A stretch of 7,268 bases of DNA from Anaerolineaceae bacterium (GTDB lineage: Bacteria; Chloroflexota; Anaerolineae; Anaerolineales; Anaerolineaceae). The stretch lies in contig JAQTMA010000050.1 of NCBI GenBank assembly GCA_028714615.1, positions 1-7,268 on the forward strand, given 5' to 3'. Both the position numbers and the translations under genes were made by a program. This document shows, piece after piece, positions 1 through 6,373 of the stretch; positions within the stretch are counted from its first letter, which is position 1; every line of letters begins with the position of its first letter. Under the pieces are notes generated by a model. That model did no database searches and was not told the origin of the DNA. It saw nothing but the letters and a program-made list of their open reading frames with translations.

Positions 1-1
1 A

Positions 2-286
2 CAATACTTCACCTATTCGATAACCAAAGTGGAGAACCACAAAATCATGGATACCGGCTTGTACAAAACCATCCGGCATCCCGCATATCTTGGACAATTC
101 ATCATTTTCCTTGGAATCTCAATTTCAATCTCAAATTGGTTATCAATTCTGGTCATGATGATCCCGATTACGCTTGGATATCTCTACCGGATAAAGGTAG
201 AGGAAAGATTTATGATGGAGCAACTCGGAGTAGATTACTTGAATTATCAAGAACGGACAAAACGAATCATCCCAATGCTCTATTAA
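2..286 (+). CDS. Isoprenylcysteine carboxyl methyltransferase-like membrane protein, C-terminal part
   Basis: The frame is open from the left edge of the window, so the start lies outside; 94 C-terminal residues are visible. They carry the ICMT/PEMT-type signature: a histidine-containing stretch (VENHKIMDTGLYKTIRHP) followed by AYLGQ, then a hydrophobic double segment, then YRIKVEERFMMEQLG with paired glutamates and a closing YLNYQERTKRIIP. In this family the R-H-P and E-E residues belong to the S-adenosylmethionine-binding C-terminal region of a multi-pass membrane methyltransferase. The bacterial substrate is usually unknown, and protein prenylcysteine methylation should not be assumed. A GTG at 29 could be mistaken for a start, but the family motif begins upstream of it. 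The gene is AT-rich compared with the GC-rich remnant that follows. Confidence 0.85.
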   Translation, partial: QYFTYSITKVENHKIMDTGLYKTIRHPAYLGQFIIFLGISISISNWLSILVMMIPITLGYLYRIKVEERFMMEQLGVDYLNYQERTKRIIPMLY

Positions 287-317
287 ATATGCGCTGTGCC
301 TAACCAGGCGTGCAGTG

Positions 318-404
318 GATAACAGTCTTATCATCTTTGACAAGCTGCACGTCCAGCGGCGCACCGGTGCGGTCGCCCGCGCGCGCGAGCTGGGCTTGCT
401 GTAG
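318..404 (+). pseudogene. Remnant of a LuxR/MalT-type transcriptional regulator, extreme C-terminus
   Basis: The frame 318-404 reads DNSLIIFDKLHV, then QRRTGAVARARELGLL and a TAG stop. This closely resembles the last helix-turn-helix segment of large ATP-dependent LuxR (MalT-like) regulators, which typically end in IFxKLxVxxRTxAVARARELGLL. Upstream the same frame soon loses the family pattern, and no gene body lies between it and the preceding methyltransferase, so only about 28 codons of a protein normally about 900 residues long survive. The fragment is strikingly GC-rich (CGCCCGCGCGCGCGAG) beside AT-rich neighbours. Bases 405-560 after it contain no gene I can support. The family match rests on motif recognition only. 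Confidence 0.6.
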
Positions 405-560
405 CCGGACCGACCGTTTCACGGCAAAGCCCTTTCGTGGACTGCCCCCAAGTTTTAGATTTCCCCCTCCCCAGCCAGACTAAAACAATACCCCCAAACA
501 ATACTTAAGCATCTATCCGTCCATCCCGTGCGGTCGCTATACTCCCTTTATCTACAAGAG

Positions 561-659
561 GTGGATCAGGATGCGCTGCATGGCTTGCTCAAAAAAGTGG
601 GTGATTTAGGATTGGCATTGGTCTCGGTCAGGAGCGGTCAGACGTCAAATCGTAAATGA
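561..659 (+). pseudogene. 3' fragment of a small-protein gene related to the 89-aa gene at 6363-6632
   Basis: The frame reads VDQDALHGLLKKVGDLGLALVSV, then diverges and stops at TGA 657-659. It matches residues 53-75 of the intact protein encoded at 6363-6632. By hand alignment, 564-631 and 6522-6589 differ at about 9 of 68 positions. The first ~50 codons, including the NPTTDPSQPTVYQIRIKGHL region and any ribosome-binding site, are missing; the frame stays open upstream but does not resemble the family. It lies about 155 bases after the LuxR remnant, so the two probably decayed together as one former regulator/small-protein pair. Bases 660-708 lead into the next gene and show only its ribosome-binding site. 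Confidence 0.75.
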
Positions 660-708
660 GTGTAAGCGTCTTGTTTACGCCAAAAATAAATCAAAGCAAG
701 GAGAAATA

Positions 709-1470
709 ATGAATCCGACCAAAGAAAGGTCCCATGGGACAAACAGAAAGACCGCTGTGATTGTTGGAATTCTATTCATCATTGGGACGGTTTCCGGTAT
801 CCTAAGTAATGGTGTGATCGCCTCGATCAAGGCAGGATCGACGTATCCACTCAATGTATCTGCAAGTCAACCCCAATGGATTATCGGAACACTCCTCATC
901 TTGCTGATGGGATATCCCCTCGCCATGATCCCGGTGCTGTTGTACCCAATCTTTAAAAAGCACAATGAAGTCCTGGCGTTCGGGGCAATCCTGTTCAGGG
1001 GAATACTTGAAGCAGCATTATATACAGCCATGGTGATCAGCATGCTCCTGCTGTTGACCGTTAGCGAGATCTATGGAAAGACTGGAGCAACAGATGTATC
1101 CAATCTTCAAACACTGGGGGCTATGCTCACCGCCTCTGGAGATTGGATTTCCCAGATACTGAGTCTCGTTTTCAGCGTCGGTACGCTGATGATCTGCGCC
1201 TTGTTTTATCAAACCAGGCTCGTTCCTCGGTGGCTGTCAGGGTGGGGTTTTATTGGCGGAGTATTGTACTTCTTTGCCAACTTTGCAAGCTTGTTTAGTC
1301 CGCAGCATATAGCTCCATCAATCGATTCGGGGATAGGGCTCTTAATGATCCCACTTGCCATTCAAGAAATGGTCTTTGCCATCTGGTTGATCGTGAAGGG
1401 ATTCAATCCATCTGCGATTGCTTCCGGGGCTGTAAAAACAGAGACGAACAATCTTTTGAGCGCGGTATAG
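709..1470 (+). CDS. DUF4386 family integral membrane protein
   Basis: Predicted 253-residue polytopic membrane protein. The ATG at 709 follows an AAGGAG ribosome-binding site at 698-703 with 5-base spacing. Hydrophobic segments lie at about residues 15-39, 57-80, 89-117, 145-167, 176-197 and 208-230, suggesting six membrane passes. Family hallmarks are an N-terminal RKTAVIVGILFIIGTVSGILS, a mid-protein LFRGILEAAL, LVPRWLSGWGFIGG (171-184) and the closing QEMVFAIWLIVKGFN (219-233). These match my memory of DUF4386, a family of about 230-250 residues common in Chloroflexota, Bacilli and Bacteroidota and without an established biochemical role. The gene seems to be its own transcription unit, with decayed sequence before it and a strong hairpin 12 bases after its stop. 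Confidence 0.85.
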   Translation: MNPTKERSHGTNRKTAVIVGILFIIGTVSGILSNGVIASIKAGSTYPLNVSASQPQWIIGTLLILLMGYPLAMIPVLLYPIFKKHNEVLAFGAILFRGILEAALYTAMVISMLLLLTVSEIYGKTGATDVSNLQTLGAMLTASGDWISQILSLVFSVGTLMICALFYQTRLVPRWLSGWGFIGGVLYFFANFASLFSPQHIAPSIDSGIGLLMIPLAIQEMVFAIWLIVKGFNPSAIASGAVKTETNNLLSAV

Positions 1471-1482
1471 AACTGCAATTTA

Positions 1483-1517
1483 GGGGAGAGGGAGGGCAGA
1501 AGCCCCCTCCTCTCCCC
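1483..1517 (+). terminator. Strong GC-rich hairpin after the DUF4386 gene, possible terminator
   Basis: The arm GGGGAGAGGGAGGGC (1483-1497) pairs with GCCCCCTCCTCTCCCC (1502-1517) with one small bulge around a 4-base loop (AGAA). The position 12 bases after the stop codon fits a transcript end. There is no T-tract after the 3' arm (GCTCAGCTACATGG follows), so it may act as an RNA-stabilising or Rho-assisted end and not as a classical intrinsic terminator. The rest of the 1471-1653 gap holds no gene I can support. Confidence 0.5.
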
Positions 1518-1653
1518 GCTCAGCTACATGGTAATGCTCATGGAATAGTCATTACTATTTATGGCCTGGAGGGATGCGTGCGACAAAGTTTTACATTGGT
1601 CCTGATGACTTCATTAGACGGGCTCATTAACGAAAGTCGAGAGGAATTTTTTT

Positions 1654-2244
1654 ATGATTGACTGGTTTGTAATTCATCCTTGGTTAACAGGCGTTGCCAC
1701 TTTCTTTTTGATGTGGGGCGATTGGTTGCTCACCATCCTGCAAGAACGGGAGCGTCATCTCCACTACGGCGACCATTATCAAAGCTATCCAATTAACACG
1801 ATCGAGGGGAGTCCGCTGTACCAGTCATCGGTCAAAGCGAGGCGGATTGCTGAACCCAGGCACCTCATTCCTGCGTTAATCCTTAGTGTGCTTGTGGCAT
1901 ATGCGCTTGTCTGGATTCCTGAGAATTTTCAGGTGGCATTTATCGGATACGTCTGGGGACTCTTTCTGATTGTGGATACAACCCATCTTGGTAATCTCAT
2001 CGGATACCGCGCCGGGCGCCGTGGTCTGCATGGTAAGCAATTTTTGCACTTGCGCACCGGCTATCTCATTCAAATGGGGCGCTATCTGGCCCTCACTGCA
2101 TTTCTCAGCTTGCTTGCGGTTTGTTCCGCATCCCCCTTTGTTGTGGGGGTTGCCATCGCTGGCATGACGTCCACCATTAGACAGTTACTGTGGCTGCGAA
2201 GAATACCGGCTATCGACGCGGCTGATGCTCCACCTGTTACCTAG
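1654..2244 (+). CDS. Unrecognised 196-residue polytopic membrane protein
   Basis: The ATG at 1654 is preceded by GAGAGGA (1639-1645) at somewhat long but workable spacing across a T-run. Hydrophobic segments are visible at about residues 7-28, 70-88, 92-112, 138-156 and 159-172, so four or five membrane passes are likely. Between the first and second lies a polar, His/Tyr-rich loop (ERERHLHYGDHYQSYPINTIEGSP, about residues 32-55). A positively charged loop containing GYRAGRRGLHGKQF precedes the last pair of segments. I do not recognise the family and assign no function. The downstream membrane-protein gene starts 145 bases later on the same strand, so co-transcription is possible but not shown. 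Confidence 0.7.
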   Translation: MIDWFVIHPWLTGVATFFLMWGDWLLTILQERERHLHYGDHYQSYPINTIEGSPLYQSSVKARRIAEPRHLIPALILSVLVAYALVWIPENFQVAFIGYVWGLFLIVDTTHLGNLIGYRAGRRGLHGKQFLHLRTGYLIQMGRYLALTAFLSLLAVCSASPFVVGVAIAGMTSTIRQLLWLRRIPAIDAADAPPVT

Positions 2245-2305
2245 ATACAACTGTCGAGATATGGAAATGCCGCTAACCTCGATTTGTTCGGTTCCCAATA
2301 GAAGA

Positions 2306-2377
2306 CTCTCAACTCCTGAGAGCGGAGAGCACTTCAACGATTCGTTGGTGTCAATATCCCTAAAAACCGGTGACACC
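2306..2377 (+). promoter_or_regulatory. Two hairpins in the leader before the 154-aa membrane-protein gene
   Basis: CTCTCA (2306-2311) pairs with TGAGAG (2317-2322) over a 5-base loop. GGTGTCA (2347-2353) pairs perfectly with TGACACC (2371-2377) over a 17-base loop. The second hairpin ends directly against the AGGAG ribosome-binding site at 2378-2382, so its folding could influence translation start. Both stems are short and no known riboswitch pattern is visible, so a regulatory role is inference only. Confidence 0.3.
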
Positions 2378-2389
2378 AGGAGAAAAACA

Positions 2390-2854
2390 ATGGCATACAA
2401 AGAAAGAATTAATTCGACCCAAAAGATCGCAAGACTGGTGGAACTCACAAGGAGCGGTAAGGTTTTAGTCGTGACGCTGCTCTTCCGTTTACTCTTTGGA
2501 GGGTATCTGATAGGAATGGATCAATACCGCTTTAATGATGTTGAAAGCGCGTTGACAGTCCTGTTGATATATGGCTTGATTGGCCTCTTCGCAACCCGGT
2601 TCATATCAGGCAGAAGAGATGGACTCTTAGGCTTAATAGGTCTTGATGCCATTTTCATGATATTTCAATCTGTGTTTACAATCCTTACTTTAAGTCAAGT
2701 CGTAGACCCAGGATTGCATGACCCACTGGTCAATTGGTGGGCAACGTGGTTGATGAGTCTATTCTCCGTGATGACAATCATATTCTCCCTTAGATCTCTC
2801 AGAGAAACCAACTTCTCCCGCGCACACATTCCAAAATCTCCGATTAACTCTTGA
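2390..2854 (+). CDS. Unrecognised 154-residue four-pass membrane protein
   Basis: The ATG at 2390 is chosen because AGGAG (2378-2382) sits 7 bases upstream and the protein from there begins MAYKERINSTQKIARLVELT, an ordinary cytoplasmic lead-in. The frame is open upstream to an ATG at 2225, but that ATG has no ribosome-binding site, overlaps the previous gene and would add residues of low-quality composition. Hydrophobic segments lie at about residues 24-42, 52-73, 77-103 and 112-134. The RSGKVLVVTLLFRLLFGGYLIG stretch and a GRRDGLLGLIGLDAIF region are the most distinctive parts. The family is not recognised and no function is proposed. Confidence 0.65.
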   Translation: MAYKERINSTQKIARLVELTRSGKVLVVTLLFRLLFGGYLIGMDQYRFNDVESALTVLLIYGLIGLFATRFISGRRDGLLGLIGLDAIFMIFQSVFTILTLSQVVDPGLHDPLVNWWATWLMSLFSVMTIIFSLRSLRETNFSRAHIPKSPINS

Positions 2855-2885
2855 AACAATATAGTATCAACCCTAAAGGTGATTA

Positions 2886-2963
2886 ATGATGAAAATGAAA
2901 GCGATTGTATAGGAAAAATACGGCTCCCCCGATGTTCTTCAGCTCAAGGAGATGAGACTTTGA
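2886..2963 (+). pseudogene. N-terminal remnant of a second MDR alcohol dehydrogenase gene, with internal stop
   Basis: From the tandem ATG codons at 2886/2889/2895 the frame reads MKAIV, TAG (2910-2912), then [16 protein letters not shown] and TGA (2961-2963). This parallels the N-terminus of the intact MDR protein at 3889 ([23 protein letters not shown]); the TAG stands where a tyrosine codon is found. An AAAGGTGA ribosome-binding-like stretch (2875-2882) still precedes it. Homology stops after about 20 codons, exactly where the CPBP gene begins. The fragment therefore looks like the left end of a disrupted paralogue, and its Lys-Glu codons (AAGGAG, 2946-2951) now form the ribosome-binding site of the CPBP gene. 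Confidence 0.75.
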
Positions 2964-3892
2964 ATTCACCTGAACGGAAGTCAAACAACTTTATCGTCCG
3001 TAGGCCGCTGTTGGCCTATTTTGTGCTCAGCTACACGTTCTTCTGGGGATTTCTTGTCCTGATCATCGGCATTCTGGGTATGTTGCGGTTACAGCCGGAT
3101 GCATTGCCAGCATGGGCGATGCCGATCATTGGTATTTTAGGTTCTTGGATGCCAAATCTCGCTGCCGTGACCGTGACAAGTGTTCTCGCAGGCCGTGAAG
3201 GCATCCGGCAACTGCTCGGCAAATTCTTCGCAACTCGAATAGCCGTTCGTTGGTATTTAATTGCGCTGTTCCCTTTTCCATTGGCTTTTGTTGCGGCGGG
3301 TCTCTATCGGTTAGCCGGAGGAGCCGCCCCAGGAAATATGGGTTTATCCGTAGGTTTTTGGGCCGGCTTGATTATTCTCAACCTGTTGCAAGGTGCAACC
3401 GGTGAAGAAGCTGGCTGGCGGGGCTTTGCCCTCCCTCGTCTCCAAGAGACCCATGGGCCGGTTAAGGCAAGTCTGATTTTGGGGCTCATATGGAATTTCT
3501 GGCATTTGCCCCTATGGCTCCTCAGTGAATATTCCGGTCTAGACTTACTGATCTATGTTCTCGCCTTTAGCGTGAGCATTATTTCACTGACATTCTTGAT
3601 CACCTGGATATCCAGAAAAACACCCAATAGCCTTATTCCAATCGTGATTACTCACTTTTCCTTCAATGCCAGTCTGAACCTTGTGGATGCACGTGGGTTG
3701 GGCTTCGGGCCGACACTGTCTTTGTTGGCCATAACGGCGGGGATCTATCTGGTGATCGCAATCCTTGTTTGGAGTGTGAGTGGATGGTCTACACAAAAAA
3801 ACGCAGGGCAATGGAGCCCCGGGAAACCGACCGCGTTCGTGGATGAAAACGGAAGTCCGGCGGCAGGCAGCATTTCGGGGAAATCCTTATGA
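2960..3892 (+). CDS. CPBP family intramembrane metalloprotease (Abi/CAAX-protease-like)
   Basis: Predicted 310-residue multi-pass membrane protein with the three CPBP motifs. They are EEAGWR (about residues 149-154), FWH in WNFWHLP (H182) and HFSFN (H232 to N236). In characterised relatives the glutamates and histidines form the active site of a glutamate-type intramembrane protease. Physiological targets of bacterial members are mostly unknown; some act in bacteriocin processing or immunity. I choose the TTG start at 2960, with AAGGAG (2946-2951) 8 bases upstream and a protein beginning [11 protein letters not shown]. The in-frame GTG at 2879 would add 27 residues that are only an out-of-frame reading of an MDR gene remnant. 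The stop overlaps the next gene's ATG (ATGA, 3889-3892), implying translational coupling to the MDR gene. After the last membrane segment there is a polar tail of about 40 residues, longer than I would expect. Confidence 0.9.
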   Translation: MNSPERKSNNFIVRRPLLAYFVLSYTFFWGFLVLIIGILGMLRLQPDALPAWAMPIIGILGSWMPNLAAVTVTSVLAGREGIRQLLGKFFATRIAVRWYLIALFPFPLAFVAAGLYRLAGGAAPGNMGLSVGFWAGLIILNLLQGATGEEAGWRGFALPRLQETHGPVKASLILGLIWNFWHLPLWLLSEYSGLDLLIYVLAFSVSIISLTFLITWISRKTPNSLIPIVITHFSFNASLNLVDARGLGFGPTLSLLAITAGIYLVIAILVWSVSGWSTQKNAGQWSPGKPTAFVDENGSPAAGSISGKSL

Positions 3893-4977
3893 AAGCAATC
3901 GTGTATACAGAATATGGCCAACCCGAGGTCCTTCAACTCAAAGAGATAGAAAAACCTGCACCCAAGGAAAATGAAGTATTCGTCAAAATTCACGCCACCA
4001 CCGTCACCATCGGTGACACGATCATGCGCAGTCTCAACTTGCCCGTCCATGGCTGGCAGAAGGTCATTGGGCGGATGATTTTAGGCTGGAACAAGCCCAG
4101 GCATTCCACCCTGGGCATGGAACTGGCCGGGGAAATCGAAGCCATCGGCAGGAATGTGACCCGCTTCAAGACTGGCGACCCGATTTTTGCATCGACTTTC
4201 GGGGTGAATTTCGGCGGACATGCCGAATACAAATGTCTGCCTGAAGACGGAGTGCTGGCGCTCAAACCAGCCAACCTTAGCTATACCGAAGCCGCTGCAG
4301 TTCCTGGTGGAGGGATGACAGCATTGCACTGTCTCAGAAAAGGAAAGATCCGGAGCGGACAAAAAGTTCTGATTTATGGCGCTTCTGGAGCGGTCGGGAC
4401 TTTTGCGGTACAGCTTGCCAGGCACCACTTCGGAGCAGAAGTGACCGGAGTGTGCAGCACCACGAATTTGGAATTGGTGAAGTCGCTGGGCGCCGATCAG
4501 GTCCTTGATTACACCCAGGAGGATTTTACCCGAAGCGGCGAGACCTACGACGTTATTTTTGACGCGGTTGGCAAGCTTTCATCGTCACAAGGTAAAAAGG
4601 CTCTAAAGAAAACGGGCATCTATCTAAACGTTCATTCTGCTTCAGATGGCACTGATAAGATTGAAAATTTAATCTTGCTCAAAGAGCTGATTGAGGTGGG
4701 GAAGATAAAAGCGGTCATTGATAGATGCTATCCGCTTGGACAGATCGTCGAGGCGCACCGGTATGTCGAACAAGGGCACAAAAAGGGAAATGTGGTCATC
4801 ACTTTGGAGCATAGCGACAAATCGCACCTAATGCCGGCTAGCGGGTCTAGATTTGGCGCTTATGCAGAGTACAAATGTCTGTCCGAAGATGGGGTGGTGG
4901 TAATTAAACCAGCCAACATGACCGATGAGGAAGTTGCCGCCGAACATATTGTTGGGTTTACCAAATGTCCATACTAA
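3889..4977 (+). CDS. MDR-superfamily NAD(P)-dependent alcohol dehydrogenase / quinone oxidoreductase-like protein with extra C-terminal tail
   Basis: Predicted cytoplasmic oxidoreductase of the zinc-free quinone oxidoreductase (Qor-like) branch of the medium-chain dehydrogenase/reductase superfamily. A GroES-like N-terminal domain spans about residues 1-130 ([42 protein letters not shown]). A Rossmann fold follows with the nucleotide-binding loop YGASGAVG (163-170), then [13 protein letters not shown] and a closing [13 protein letters not shown]. The real substrate cannot be read from the sequence. Relatives end near residue 312; this protein is 362 residues because about 46 residues resembling its own residues 101-148 are fused to the end. 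The ATG overlaps the CPBP stop by 4 bases and only a weak GGGG element precedes it, so expression probably depends on coupling with CPBP. Confidence 0.9.
   Translation: MKAIVYTEYGQPEVLQLKEIEKPAPKENEVFVKIHATTVTIGDTIMRSLNLPVHGWQKVIGRMILGWNKPRHSTLGMELAGEIEAIGRNVTRFKTGDPIFASTFGVNFGGHAEYKCLPEDGVLALKPANLSYTEAAAVPGGGMTALHCLRKGKIRSGQKVLIYGASGAVGTFAVQLARHHFGAEVTGVCSTTNLELVKSLGADQVLDYTQEDFTRSGETYDVIFDAVGKLSSSQGKKALKKTGIYLNVHSASDGTDKIENLILLKELIEVGKIKAVIDRCYPLGQIVEAHRYVEQGHKKGNVVITLEHSDKSHLMPASGSRFGAYAEYKCLSEDGVVVIKPANMTDEEVAAEHIVGFTKCPY
4837..4974 (+). repeat. Internal fragment of a paralogous MDR gene fused in frame to the intact MDR gene
   Basis: Residues 317-362 of the MDR protein align with its residues 101-148: [20 protein letters not shown] against [20 protein letters not shown]. 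From F322/F108 onward the alignment is ungapped, with 19 of 30 identities to residue 351. Weaker G and T matches continue to the last residue (GFTKC against GMTAL). The match is diverged at DNA level, so this is a piece of a different MDR copy and not a fresh duplication. The segment carries no nucleotide-binding motif and would fold as only part of a GroES-like domain, so it is unlikely to work alone. Confidence 0.8.
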
Positions 4978-5000
4978 ATCAAAAATAAAGGGCTAACTTG

Positions 5001-5543
5001 ATGACAACAAATGCTGAGAATAAGCTAAGTTTGAAATTCATGTTACTGTTCATTCCAGTCGCATATGCTTCATATCTTTTCCACGAATTTGGACATTGGA
5101 TTATTGGAGAGGTTTTAGGAAACAATATGGTCTATAGCCTAAATAATGTATGGCCTCAAAGCGGACACTTTATTGATGCAAGTCATAAGGTATATAGTAG
5201 TATTGGTGGCCCTGCATTTACAATACTTTTATCACTGCTTTTTTTATTGATTATCGAAAAATATAAAACCATGTATGCCTATCCCGTTGTGTTTTTTCAA
5301 ATGTTTATTCGATTTTTTTCACTCGTTTTTGGTGGATTCGGGCAACAGGATGAAGCGGGAATATCAGCAATTCTCGGACTGGGAAAGTATACTGTTGCAA
5401 TAATTGTACTGTTAATATTATTCCTGATAGTGTTGAGAGCAAGCTATTTACTAAGAATAAATTTGAAGAAAAACAGTTATATTTTTACGATGAGTACCTT
5501 GTGCGATCTTTTGGTCATTGGAACGTCTAGAATGATCTCATAA
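5001..5543 (+). CDS. Putative HExxH (M50-like) integral membrane metalloprotease
   Basis: Predicted 180-residue membrane protein. The zinc-protease motif HEFGH occurs at residues 28-32 inside the first hydrophobic segment. GGPAFT (69-74) opens the second, reminiscent of the GGP element of M50 (site-2-protease-like) proteins. FGQQDEAGIS with a D-E pair (117-118) lies before the final segment and could supply the third zinc ligand. About four membrane segments are visible (13-31, 68-85, 93-112, 129-147). I use the ATG at 5001, with AAAGGG (4987-4992) 8 bases upstream; a TTG immediately before it is a less likely start. The gene is noticeably AT-rich (long T and A runs, ATA/TTA codons) beside the MDR gene. 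Substrate unknown; membership in M50 proper is uncertain. Confidence 0.7.
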   Translation: MTTNAENKLSLKFMLLFIPVAYASYLFHEFGHWIIGEVLGNNMVYSLNNVWPQSGHFIDASHKVYSSIGGPAFTILLSLLFLLIIEKYKTMYAYPVVFFQMFIRFFSLVFGGFGQQDEAGISAILGLGKYTVAIIVLLILFLIVLRASYLLRINLKKNSYIFTMSTLCDLLVIGTSRMIS

Positions 5544-5618
5544 TCAGAAAGTAAGCAAATTCTATCAAAAATCAACTATCGCATCCAGCAGGATCAAGTT
5601 CAAATTCAAAGGGAAAAA

Positions 5619-6242
5619 ATGAAAAAGATCTTACCATTTATAATCGTATTGTTGGCACTGACAGCCTGCACAGCATTCCAGGTCCAGACACTTGTAACTA
5701 CTGGGACGGACATGCCTCAGGCGGGGATGCCAAATCCCGCCTCGCTCTATTGCACGCAAAATGGGAACAAACTCGAAATCCGCACTGCAGCCGATGGCAG
5801 CCAATCCGGGATCTGTGTCTTTCCAGGTGGCAGCACCTGTGACGAGTGGGCTTATTACCGGGGAGAGTGTGGTGCCACAGCACAAGCAAGCCCTACTCCC
5901 GCTATGACCATTGAGGCAACCACTGAAGCAAGTGGTGGTGTCACCGAAGAACATGCCTCAGGCGGTTACATGCCACCAAGTACCACGGAAGAGGTTACTG
6001 ATTGGTGGGGAGTCATCAAGAGTACGAAGTCCGGCGCGCAATATGATGATTACTTCGAACGCCAGGACTTGGGGCAGATCAGCTACTTTGGCATCGCGTC
6101 AATCGACCCGGCCGTGCAAACGCAAATCAAGGATCTCCGCGACAGTAGCAAGATCGTTCATCTTTATGGCACCTTATTTTCCAATGTCGTGGATTACAAC
6201 GGCTCGCAGATCCAAGTGGATCGTATCGAGGTTGAAAAGTAA
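5619..6242 (+). CDS. Lipoprotein with DUF333 domain and uncharacterised C-terminal domain
   Basis: Predicted 207-residue exported lipoprotein. A short basic start (MKK) and hydrophobic stretch lead to the lipobox LTAC, with the lipidated cysteine at residue 17. A DUF333 domain spans about residues 39-84: NPASLYC, NGNKLEIRTAADGSQSGIC, then STCDEWAYYRGEC, including four cysteines likely to form disulfides outside the membrane. A low-complexity Thr/Glu/Ala/Pro linker (85-125) follows. The C-terminal unit (about 126-207) starts with a double Trp (TDWWGVIKS), has a YDDYFERQDLG segment and alternating beta-like stretches to DYNGSQIQVDRIEVE. It may be a small beta-barrel, but I do not recognise it firmly. 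The ATG at 5619 follows AAAGGGA (5608-5614). DUF333 proteins are often labelled 'putative hemolysin', which is not evidence of toxin activity. Confidence 0.85.
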   Translation: MKKILPFIIVLLALTACTAFQVQTLVTTGTDMPQAGMPNPASLYCTQNGNKLEIRTAADGSQSGICVFPGGSTCDEWAYYRGECGATAQASPTPAMTIEATTEASGGVTEEHASGGYMPPSTTEEVTDWWGVIKSTKSGAQYDDYFERQDLGQISYFGIASIDPAVQTQIKDLRDSSKIVHLYGTLFSNVVDYNGSQIQVDRIEVEK

Positions 6243-6250
6243 ACCAATTT

Positions 6251-6373
6251 GATATCCAGATATCTGAGGTGGCTGCCGTGCCAGTGCTTGCTCTGCTTCG
6301 ACAAGGCGACCTGACGGCAGCCACACATCTCGCGCGGACGCAGGATCTTCTCAAGGAGAGGTATGTCTGGTAA
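6251..6373 (+). pseudogene. Possible remnant of the TPR region of a MalT/LuxR-type regulator
   Basis: The frame reads EVAAVPVLALLRQGDLTA followed by ATHLARTQDLLKERYVW and TAA (6371-6373). The pattern LxLLRQGDLxAAxxLAR resembles the helical TPR-like repeats in the middle of large MalT-type LuxR regulators. Like the remnant at 318-404, it lies directly before a copy of the same small-protein gene. No start, ATPase domain or HTH is present. Its end overlaps the ribosome-binding site and first codons of the next gene. The match is short and by eye. Confidence 0.4.

Noticed and set aside
2225..2389. Longer start (ATG 2225) for the 154-aa membrane protein
   Set aside because: It has no ribosome-binding site, overlaps the preceding gene and adds residues lacking protein-like character, whereas ATG 2390 has AGGAG at 7 bases.
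2879..2959. GTG start at 2879 for the CPBP gene
   Set aside because: The 27 added residues are an out-of-frame reading of an MDR gene remnant, and TTG 2960 has a better ribosome-binding site and a more plausible N-terminus.
2..3892. An ICMT-like methyltransferase and a CPBP (CAAX-protease-like) protein in one window, suggesting a bacterial prenyl-CAAX processing pathway
   Set aside because: The genes are more than 2.5 kb apart with unrelated genes between them, no CAAX-ending small protein or prenyltransferase is present, and both families are widespread in bacteria with other roles.
5619..6242. Calling the lipoprotein a hemolysin
   Set aside because: The name attached to DUF333 is historical; the sequence shows only a small cysteine-containing envelope domain and no toxin features.
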